Shown here: positions 53,227 to 64,000 of the stretch, piece after piece
How the letters are laid out: every line of letters begins with the position of its first letter
Position numbering within the stretch: the first letter of the stretch is position 1
DNA from: Variovorax jilinensis
GTDB lineage: Bacteria; Pseudomonadota; Gammaproteobacteria; Burkholderiales; Burkholderiaceae_C
Reading direction: 5' to 3'
Assembly (NCBI RefSeq): GCF_030316885.1
Contig: NZ_JASZYQ010000001.1
Span: 620,001 to 684,000 of the forward strand
Length of the DNA stretch: 64,000 bases
Translations under genes and position numbers: made by a program
The notes under the pieces: generated by a model
What the model was told of the DNA's origin: nothing
Databases searched by the model: none
The model's input: the letters and a program-made list of their open reading frames with translations, nothing else

Positions 53227-54449
53227 CAGACGACCTGGCCGAGCTTGAAGATGGGCAGATACATCGACACCACGATGCCGCCGATGAGCACGCCCAGGAA
53301 GACGATGATGATCGGCTCCATCAGGCTCGACAGGCCTGCCACCATCTCGTCGACCTCGGCCTCGTAGAAGTCGGCCGCCTTGCCCAGCATGTGGTCGATC
53401 GAGCCCGATTCCTCGCCGATCGCCGTCATCTGGATGACCATCGAGGGGAACAGGTTGGCGTTGGTCATCGCGGTCGTGAGGCTGGTGCCGGTCGACACCT
53501 CGGCCTGGATCTTGGACGTCGCGTCGGCGTACACCGAATTGCCCGAGGCGCCACCGACGGAGTCGAGCGCCTCGACCAGCGGCACGCCGGCCGCGAACAT
53601 CGTGGCCAGGGTACGGGTCCAGCGCGCCACGCAGGATTTCTCGATGAGCGCGCCGAAGATCGGGATTCTCAGCAGCAGGCGGTCCATGACCTTCTGCACC
53701 CGCTCGCTGCGCTTCCAGGCCTGCAGGAAGAAGTAGATGCCGCCACCCACCACACTGAAGATCAGCCACCAGTAGGAGACGAAGAATTCGCTGATAGCCA
53801 TGACGATCAGCGTCGGTGCAGGCAGGTCGGCACCGAAGGACGTGAACACCTGCTTGAAGGCCGGAATCACGAAGATCATGATGATCGCGACCACCACGAA
53901 GGCCACCACCACGACCGAGATCGGATACATGAGCGCCGACTTGATCTTGCCCTTGATCGCCTCGGTCTTCTCCATGTATGTGGCGAGGCGATCGAGCAGC
54001 TCTTCAAGGATACCGGCGGCTTCACCGGCCTCCACCAGGTTGCAGTAGAGGCTGTCGAAGTACTTGGGAAACTTGCGGAAGGCCGACGACAGCGAGGTGC
54101 CGGTCTCGACGTCGCTGCGGATGTCGTTGAGCAGTTTGGCCACGCTCGGGTTGGCGTTGCCGCGGCCGACGATGTCGAACGATTGCAGCAGCGGCACGCC
54201 GGCCTTCATCATCGTGGCCAGCTGGCGCGTGAAGATCGCGATGTCCTTGGGCTTGATCGACTTGCCCGAGCGCATCCGCCGCTTCTTGATCTTGGTCGTG
54301 AGGATGCCCTGGCGCCGCAGGGCGGCCTGCACCTGGTTCTCGCCGGCCGCGCGCACTTCGCCGCGCACGGCCTTGCCGTTGCGGTCCTTGCCTTCCCACT
54401 CGTAGACGAATTCCTTGAGGGTCCGGGACGATGCTGTTGCCGTGGCCAT
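53226..54449 (-). CDS. pilC: Type IV pilus inner-membrane platform protein PilC
   Basis: PilC is the inner-membrane platform that couples the PilB/PilT motors to pilin assembly. The 407-aa protein has two T2SSF domains (about residues 75-198 and 278-400), each with the FTRQLATMMKAGVPLLQSFD-like motif (second copy WTRTLATMFAAGVPLVEALD), and three membrane helices. Length is standard. It lies between pilB (42 nt gap) and pilD. Confidence 0.96.
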   Translation of the reverse strand: MATATASSRTLKEFVYEWEGKDRNGKAVRGEVRAAGENQVQAALRRQGILTTKIKKRRMRSGKSIKPKDIAIFTRQLATMMKAGVPLLQSFDIVGRGNANPSVAKLLNDIRSDVETGTSLSSAFRKFPKYFDSLYCNLVEAGEAAGILEELLDRLATYMEKTEAIKGKIKSALMYPISVVVVAFVVVAIIMIFVIPAFKQVFTSFGADLPAPTLIVMAISEFFVSYWWLIFSVVGGGIYFFLQAWKRSERVQKVMDRLLLRIPIFGALIEKSCVARWTRTLATMFAAGVPLVEALDSVGGASGNSVYADATSKIQAEVSTGTSLTTAMTNANLFPSMVIQMTAIGEESGSIDHMLGKAADFYEAEVDEMVAGLSSLMEPIIIVFLGVLIGGIVVSMYLPIFKLGQVV

Positions 54450-54491
54450 GGGATCTCCGCTTCTGCCTTGCTGCTGCGCGTGCTGCTGCTG

Positions 54492-56225
<1,734 letters not shown>

Positions 56226-56290
56226 TCAACGAATGTAAGAAACGTGAAAATTTGCTTCACGATCATCGCTGATCGCCCAAGCGCTGTAAA

Positions 56291-56307
56291 CCGCTGCGCG
56301 GCAGCGG
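56291..56307. other. Hairpin between tRNA-Pro and pilB
   Basis: CCGCTGC (56291-56297), GCG loop and GCAGCGG (56301-56307) form a 7-bp stem, directly followed by the palindrome GCGGATCCGC (56304-56313). It lies 37 nt after the tRNA-Pro 3' end on the minus strand, without a T-run, and may be a weak terminator or a processing stop. Confidence 0.5.
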
Positions 56308-56344
56308 ATCCGCGAAGCATTTGGCAATTACAGCCCTAAAAGGC

Positions 56345-56421
56345 TGGTCGGGGTGAGAGGATTCGAACCTCCGGCCTCTACGTCCCGAACGTAGCGCTCT
56401 ACCAGGCTAAGCTACACCCCG
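56345..56421 (-). tRNA. tRNA-Pro (anticodon CGG)
   Basis: The minus strand folds to acceptor CGGGGTG/CACCCCG, anticodon stem CTACG/CGTAG with loop TTCGGGA (anticodon CGG), T-arm GGAGG-TTCGAAT-CCTCT, discriminator A and encoded CCA; 77 nt. It decodes CCG. It lies between ispB and pilB, all on the minus strand. Confidence 0.97.
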
Positions 56422-56478
56422 ATTTGGTGGTTGCAAGTACTGAGAAATCGTCCAAAAGTATCCACTTGCGTGGATTCG

Positions 56479-57471
56479 TCAGGCGCGTCGCTCAAGCAAC
56501 TGAGCCGCCAATTGTAGCAAAGCCGCGGAGTGCGGATTTGCAGAAAAACCACGAAGTGCGTCGATGGCGCGTTGTGCTTCGGCTGCGGCAGCGGCGCGCG
56601 TGGCGTCGAGGGCGCCGGTTTCGCGCACGATCGCGACGATCTGCGGCAACTGGGCGGTGTCGCCGGCCTCGATCGCGGCCCGGATCAGCGCACTCTGTTC
56701 GGGCGTGCCGCGCTGCATCGCGAGGATCAGCGGCAGTGTGGTCTTGCCTTCGCGCAGGTCGTCGCCGACGTTCTTCCCGGTCTCGCTGGCATCGCCTGCG
56801 TAGTCGAGCACGTCGTCGATGACCTGGAAGGCGGTGCCCAGGGCCTGGCCGTATGCGCCGCAGGCCTGCTCGACCTCGGGACCGACGCCGGCCAGCACTG
56901 CGGCCAGGCGGGTGCTGGCCTCGAACAGCTTGGCGGTCTTGGAGCGGATCACGCGCAGGTACGCTTCCTCGTCGAGCGTGGCGTCGTGCATGTTCATGAG
57001 CTGCAGCACCTCGCCCTCGGCGATCACGTTGGTCGCCTCGGCCAGGATCTGCATCACGCGCACGTCGTCGGCGTCCAGCATCATCTGGAAGGCGCGCGAA
57101 TAGAGGAAGTCGCCGACCAGCACGCTGGCGGGGTTTCCGAAGGACTCGTTTGCGGTCGGTCGGCCGCGCCGCAGGGTGGATTCGTCGACGACGTCGTCGT
57201 GCAGCAGGGTGGCGGTATGGATGAACTCCACCACCGCGGCCAGGTTGAAGCGTTGTTCGCCGCGGTAGCCGAGCGCGCCCGCCATCAGCAGCAGCAGGGC
57301 CGGCCGCAGCCGCTTGCCGCCGGCCGAGATGATGTACTTGGAGACCTGGGCGACCAGCGGGACGCCGCTGTCGAGCCGGCGCTCGATCACGCGGTCGACG
57401 CCAGCCATGTCATCGGCGATCAGATCGAGGGCGGCAGCGGCGGGGGAGGGATCGGCGGCGGGAACTGACAA
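56479..57471 (-). CDS. ispB: Octaprenyl diphosphate synthase (polyprenyl synthetase)
   Basis: IspB elongates FPP with IPP to make the ubiquinone side chain. The aspartate-rich motifs are LLHDDVVDE (FARM) and FQVIDDVLDYAGD (SARM); GKRLRPALLLL is also typical. The start is uncertain. The frame is open to a TTG at 57534, but that codon overlaps a perfect TATAAT on the minus strand (57539-57534), so it probably lies in the promoter. I use the TTG at 57471 (330 aa); an ATG at 57408 would give 309 aa. Confidence 0.9.
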   Translation of the reverse strand: MSVPAADPSPAAAALDLIADDMAGVDRVIERRLDSGVPLVAQVSKYIISAGGKRLRPALLLLMAGALGYRGEQRFNLAAVVEFIHTATLLHDDVVDESTLRRGRPTANESFGNPASVLVGDFLYSRAFQMMLDADDVRVMQILAEATNVIAEGEVLQLMNMHDATLDEEAYLRVIRSKTAKLFEASTRLAAVLAGVGPEVEQACGAYGQALGTAFQVIDDVLDYAGDASETGKNVGDDLREGKTTLPLILAMQRGTPEQSALIRAAIEAGDTAQLPQIVAIVRETGALDATRAAAAAEAQRAIDALRGFSANPHSAALLQLAAQLLERRA

Positions 57472-57533
57472 GGGCGAGGGCGCTTGCGCGCTGCTGGAGG
57501 TGCGTCGATGGCGCTGGGGCCGGAATGCGGACA

Positions 57534-57539
57534 ATTATA
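57534..57539 (-). promoter_or_regulatory. TATAAT -10 box for ispB (minus strand)
   Basis: A perfect TATAAT reads on the minus strand from 57539 to 57534. A start near 57527 would leave a leader of about 55 nt before the TTG at 57471. It faces away from the rplU promoter about 64 bp to the right. Confidence 0.55.
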
Positions 57540-57602
57540 GGGACGCCGCCGGAGGCACTGCCCGCCGCCTGGCTCGGGGGTAGCCGAAAAGCGCCGGGAT
57601 GC

Positions 57603-57608
57603 TATAAT
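57603..57608 (+). promoter_or_regulatory. Extended -10 promoter for rplU-rpmA
   Basis: TGCTATAATCGCGGG contains a perfect TATAAT with an extended TGn upstream and a GC-rich discriminator, the type often seen at stringently controlled ribosomal promoters. The rplU ATG is 61 nt further on, with RBS AAGAGG. The -35 is weak. Confidence 0.65.
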
Positions 57609-57669
57609 CGCGGGCTCTACGGAATTCGCCGTGGAGCTATCTACTTCGAAAGAAGTCTAAGAGGTCAAT

Positions 57670-57981
57670 ATGTACGCGGTCATAAAAACCGGTGGCAAGC
57701 AGTATCGCGTTGCTTCCGGCGAAAAAATTAAAGTAGAACAGATTGCTGCGGACGTGGGCCAGGAAATCGTGATCGATCAGGTGCTCGCAGTCGGAACCGG
57801 CAGCGAAATCAAGGTCGGCACGCCCCTGGTGTCCGGCGCCACAGTGACGGTCACGGTGCTGTCGCACGGCAAGCACGACAAGGTTCGCATCTTCAAGATG
57901 CGCCGTCGCAAGCACTATCAGAAACGTCAAGGCCATCGCCAGCAGTTCACGGAACTGCAAATCGGCGCGATCGCCGGCTAA
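57670..57981 (+). CDS. rplU: 50S ribosomal protein L21
   Basis: L21 is a large-subunit protein that binds 23S rRNA near L20. The 103-aa protein begins [20 protein letters not shown] and has the conserved C-terminal [20 protein letters not shown]. Length is exactly typical. It precedes rpmA by 12 nt. Confidence 0.98.
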   Translation: MYAVIKTGGKQYRVASGEKIKVEQIAADVGQEIVIDQVLAVGTGSEIKVGTPLVSGATVTVTVLSHGKHDKVRIFKMRRRKHYQKRQGHRQQFTELQIGAIAG

Positions 57982-57993
57982 GGAGAACATTCC

Positions 57994-58251
57994 ATGGCAC
58001 AGAAAAAAGGCGGCGGCTCAACGCGAAACGGGCGCGATTCCAAGCCCAAGATGCTCGGCGTGAAGCGCTTCGGCGGCGAACTGATCAGCGCAGGCTCGAT
58101 CATCGTGCGCCAGCGCGGTACCCAGTTCCATCCCGGCGTCAACGTCGGCATCGGCAAGGACCACACGCTGTTCGCCCTGGTCGAGGGCCATGTGTCCTTC
58201 GGCACCAAGGGTGCACTCAACAAGCACACGGTCAACGTGACGCCGGCGTAA
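57994..58251 (+). CDS. rpmA: 50S ribosomal protein L27
   Basis: L27 has an N-terminal tail that reaches the peptidyl-transferase centre. The 85-aa protein begins [20 protein letters not shown] and contains the typical [20 protein letters not shown]. It is followed by a perfect terminator hairpin, so rplU-rpmA forms one operon, with at least partial separation from obgE. Confidence 0.98.
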   Translation: MAQKKGGGSTRNGRDSKPKMLGVKRFGGELISAGSIIVRQRGTQFHPGVNVGIGKDHTLFALVEGHVSFGTKGALNKHTVNVTPA

Positions 58252-58272
58252 GCCAGTCACTTCGATCTGCTC

Positions 58273-58303
58273 GAAGCCCCGCTTTGTCGGGGCTTCTTTT
58301 TTT
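58273..58303 (+). terminator. Rho-independent terminator of rplU-rpmA
   Basis: GAAGCCCCG (58273-58281) and CGGGGCTTC (58288-58296) form a perfect 9-bp stem with a 6-nt loop, followed by seven T. This is the clearest terminator in the window. Confidence 0.95.
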
Positions 58304-58324
58304 GGTGGCCTCCACGGGCGGTGA

Positions 58325-58340
58325 CCCACTCGCGAGTGGG
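58325..58340. other. Perfect 16-bp palindrome upstream of obgE
   Basis: CCCACTCGCGAGTGGG is fully self-complementary (8-bp half-sites), located 34 nt before the obgE ATG and between the rpmA terminator and a TTGGCT at 58346. It could be a regulator-binding site or an RNA hairpin; no family assignment. Confidence 0.6.
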
Positions 58341-58361
58341 GCCCGTTGGCTTTTTGAATAG

Positions 58362-60574
<2,213 letters not shown>

Positions 60575-60587
60575 GCGGCCGTGCGGC

Positions 60588-61130
60588 CTATTCGACCTCG
60601 CGCACCGGCGCCTTGAGGGAACGCACCATCTCGCCGACCGAGGCGCGCGGTGCATGGCCCCGGCACAGGCCCTGCTGGGCCAGCATCCGGGTGTAGCTCG
60701 AGTTGCGATCGGCGAAGCGCTTCCACTCCGGCGCGGGCGACACGTCCCACTTGCCGTTGGTGAAGCGCGCGTAGCTGCGGTATTCGTCGGTGGAGCAGCG
60801 CAGCCCCTCGTAGAAGGCATTGAAGCCGCCGCCTTCGCCATGCGTGGCCACCACCACATAGCGAACCACGCCGTCGCCGGTGATCTTGATCGTTGCCGGG
60901 TCGATGCCGAACTTGAGCGTCATGTAGCGCGGCATGTCGATCGGGATCAGTTTGTCCTGATCGAAGGAGGGCGGCGGCGGCACGTCGCTTTCCTTCCAGT
61001 CGGCGTCGGCGAAGAACTGCGCCTGCGCGAGGCCCCCGGCGCCCAGCAGGCAGGCGACCAGCAGGGCGCGGCTAGCGCGCGACGGGGGGCGGATCGATGG
61101 TCGGGAACGTGTCGTTGGCAAGATTGGCAT
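60588..61130 (-). CDS. CNP1-like family secreted protein
   Basis: This 180-aa protein has a hydrophobic signal segment ([18 protein letters not shown]) after a basic n-region of about 20 residues, then a domain with [32 protein letters not shown] and [13 protein letters not shown], resembling the CNP1-like family of unknown function. The start is uncertain: no start codon lies closer to the signal segment, so I chose the ATG at 61130, which puts 59 nt of overlap on the end of rppH. An ATG at 61181 is also possible. Confidence 0.75.
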   Translation of the reverse strand: MPILPTTRSRPSIRPPSRASRALLVACLLGAGGLAQAQFFADADWKESDVPPPPSFDQDKLIPIDMPRYMTLKFGIDPATIKITGDGVVRYVVVATHGEGGGFNAFYEGLRCSTDEYRSYARFTNGKWDVSPAPEWKRFADRNSSYTRMLAQQGLCRGHAPRASVGEMVRSLKAPVREVE

Positions 61131-61728
61131 TCGGATTGGGATCGAAGCTGGCGCCGGGCGGCAGCTCGAAGGTCGATTCATGGCCCGCACCGGAGGGATG
61201 GCGGTCGAATTCGCGGGCCCGCACATTGCTGCGCAGGAAGCGGTTGCGGAAGTCCTGCCGCGGCAGGTAGCGCGCGAGCTCGGTCAGCGCCATCTCGTAG
61301 ACGCCACGCTTGAACTCCACCACCACGTCGAGCGGGACCCAGTAGTCGTGCCAGCGCCACGCATCGAATTCCGGATGGTCGGTGGCGCGCAGGTTCAGAT
61401 CCCAGTCGTGGCCGGTGAGCTGCAGCAGATACCAGATCTGCTTCTGGCCCTTGTAATGGCCCCGTGCGTCACGGCGGATGAACCGATCCGGCACCTCGTA
61501 GCGCAACCAGTCGCGGGTACGGGCGACGATCCGCACATGCTCCGGATGGAGACCCACTTCCTCGTGCAGTTCCCGGAACATGGCTTGCTCGGGACTTTCG
61601 CCGCGGTCGATGCCGCCCTGCGGGAACTGCCAGGAATGGGTGCGGATGCGTTTGCCCCAGAAAACCTGGTTTCTCTGGTTGAGCAGGATGATGCCGACGT
61701 TGGGCCTGAAGCCGTCCCGGTCGAGCAT
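61072..61728 (-). CDS. rppH: RNA 5'-pyrophosphohydrolase RppH (Nudix)
   Basis: RppH removes pyrophosphate from mRNA 5' ends and so starts RNase E-dependent decay. The 218-aa protein begins [20 protein letters not shown], has the [14 protein letters not shown] start of the Nudix box (about residues 33-60) and continues with REVPDRF-like [11 protein letters not shown] and [10 protein letters not shown]. The C-terminal 60 residues are an unstructured extension. The frame continues upstream to 61827, but the ATG at 61728 is the family start. Confidence 0.95.
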   Translation of the reverse strand: MLDRDGFRPNVGIILLNQRNQVFWGKRIRTHSWQFPQGGIDRGESPEQAMFRELHEEVGLHPEHVRIVARTRDWLRYEVPDRFIRRDARGHYKGQKQIWYLLQLTGHDWDLNLRATDHPEFDAWRWHDYWVPLDVVVEFKRGVYEMALTELARYLPRQDFRNRFLRSNVRAREFDRHPSGAGHESTFELPPGASFDPNPNANLANDTFPTIDPPPVAR

Positions 61729-61758
61729 AATCAAACCCCAATTTTTTGAACTGAGTCG

Positions 61759-61786
61759 ATTATGCATGCCGGGTTCCCCACGGCAA
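61759..61786 (-). promoter_or_regulatory. Candidate promoter for rppH (minus strand)
   Basis: On the minus strand TTGCCG (61786-61781) and CATAAT (61764-61759) are 16 bp apart. The predicted start near 61752 would give a leader of about 24 nt before the rppH ATG at 61728. Confidence 0.4.
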
Positions 61787-61806
61787 GCGACCGGTTCCGG
61801 GAACCC
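61771..61806. other. Inverted repeat GGGTTCC/GGAACCC in the rppH-proS intergenic region
   Basis: GGGTTCC (61771-61777) and GGAACCC (61800-61806) are complementary, and an additional GGTTCC (61793-61798) sits directly before the second arm, making GGTTCCGGGAACC nearly palindromic. The site lies about 50 nt before the proS ATG. Role unknown. Confidence 0.5.
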
Positions 61807-61853
61807 TCCAGGCTTCCGTCCTTCCAACCCCCATTCCAGCCATCCCGCGACCG

Positions 61854-63602
<1,749 letters not shown>

Positions 63603-63606
63603 AGCC

Positions 63607-64000
63607 GTGAGCCTGGGCGCTTCCGGTCCGTCTCGGCGGCTGTGCCTCGGCGGTGCGGCCGCCGGTGCGCTGTCGCTGGCGCTGCCGCGCGCGGCCATGG
63701 CCGGCGCCCAGATCGAGGAGCCGCTGATCGACTCGGTGCGCACCGCGCTGAGTTCGGCGATCCAGAACAAGGCGCCGCCGGTGCCGGAGTTCGCGAGCAC
63801 CGACGCGCGCATGGCCTACCTGCGCTGGCTCGGCGAGATGAGCGAGCGCCTCAAGAAGAAGATGCCCGACTGGCCGACCCGCAAGGAATTCCTGCAGACG
63901 GCCTGGTACGAGTCGCGGCGCTCGGGCCTCGACGTGAGCCTGGTGCTGGGCCTGGTCCAGGTCGAGAGCAACTTCCGGAAGTTCGCGGTGTCGAGCGCGG
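63607..64000 (+). CDS. Lytic transglycosylase (SLT domain), N-terminal part, truncated by the window end
   Basis: The frame starts at a GTG 4 nt after the proS stop and stays open to the end of the window (131 codons seen). Residues 8-30 look like an export signal with a twin arginine (PSRRLCLGGAAAGALSLALP), so Tat export is possible. From about residue 95 the SLT transglycosylase fold begins, with the catalytic Glu120 in LVQVESNFRKFAVSS. Such enzymes cleave peptidoglycan to anhydro-muropeptides. The C-terminus lies outside the window. Confidence 0.88.
   Translation, partial: MSLGASGPSRRLCLGGAAAGALSLALPRAAMAGAQIEEPLIDSVRTALSSAIQNKAPPVPEFASTDARMAYLRWLGEMSERLKKKMPDWPTRKEFLQTAWYESRRSGLDVSLVLGLVQVESNFRKFAVSSA

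Noticed and set aside
54456-54490. Triplet-like CTGCTG run between pilC and pilB
   Set aside because: It is a short run of GC-rich codon-like bases in a 42-nt spacer, too short and irregular to call a microsatellite.
56226-56344. Sigma54 promoter for pilB
   Set aside because: I looked for a TGGC-N8-TTGC pattern on the minus strand and found none with correct spacing.
61729-61853. T-box riboswitch controlling proS
   Set aside because: No T-box sequence, specifier loop or terminator/antiterminator pair is visible, and T-boxes are rare in betaproteobacteria.

Overview
The window is a gene-dense, GC-rich (by eye about 65-70% G+C) chromosomal segment of a betaproteobacterium. Gene content and order (pilPQ-aroKB-dgt, gltBD, mla operon-ibaG-murA-his operon-tatABC, petABC-sspAB, dciA/secA-argJ, pilBCD-coaE-zapD-yacG, rplU-rpmA-obgE-proB, rppH/proS), the separate hisI and hisE, the short-form HisG and the TAnAAT promoters close to start codons point to Burkholderiales, most likely Comamonadaceae near Variovorax. 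That placement is inference; no database search was run. The genes are almost entirely core genes. No prophage, CRISPR array or rRNA is visible, and no gene-free stretch reaches 300 bases (the longest is 8976-9158).

Layout. 1-5286: end of the type IV pilus operon (pilP, pilQ), then shikimate genes aroK and aroB and the dNTPase dgt. 5283-8975: a probable insertion between dgt and gltBD, with three tandem 60-bp repeats, an MFS transporter, a DUF1415 protein, a methyltransferase and a REP-associated tyrosine transposase (RAYT). 9159-15423: glutamate synthase gltBD, ending in a terminator. 15523-19390: complete Mla phospholipid-trafficking operon (mlaF, E, D, A, C, B). 19424-21221: an ABC-2 exporter whose two genes are separated by another repeat. 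21232-30940: ibaG-type bolA, murA and the histidine operon (hisG, D, C, B, H, A, F, I, E) with two inserted genes, a Rap1a/Tai-like secreted protein and an aldose-epimerase-like protein. 30956-33392: DUF4870 protein, HIT protein, tatABC. 33469-37011: DegS-like protease (-), Nif3-like protein, pdxA, mscL (-). 37191-41302: cytochrome bc1 (petABC) and sspAB. 41342-48052: tRNA-Thr(UGU), PepSY-type membrane protein, dciA (-), secA, argJ, DUF815 ATPase, mutT. 48076-56225 (-): pilB, pilC, pilD, coaE, an MBOAT/SGNH acetylation pair, zapD, yacG. 56345-57471 (-): tRNA-Pro(CGG), ispB. 57670-60574: rplU, rpmA, obgE, proB. 60588-61728 (-): CNP1-like gene, rppH. 61854-64000: proS and the start of a lytic transglycosylase.

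How the parts connect. Type IV pilus genes lie at both ends of the window (secretin side, and motor/prepilin-peptidase side). Envelope genes dominate: Mla lipid transport, MurA, Tat, the DegS-like protease, SecA, MscL and a putative O-acetylation cassette. Three proteins (PetA, MlaC and the terminal lytic transglycosylase) have Tat-like signal peptides and could use the TatABC encoded here. Most neighbouring genes overlap by ATGA or GTGA, so translational coupling is pervasive.

Most unusual feature. Two unrelated short repeats sit exactly at such overlaps. Three 60-bp units at 5283-5462 keep the frame and re-supply ATG codons. A 90-bp unit at 20368-20457 forms a 29-codon mini-ORF that overlaps both neighbours by ATGA. 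A RAYT gene is nearby. This is the best candidate here for something not well described: repeats that insert at translational-coupling junctions without breaking the coupling.
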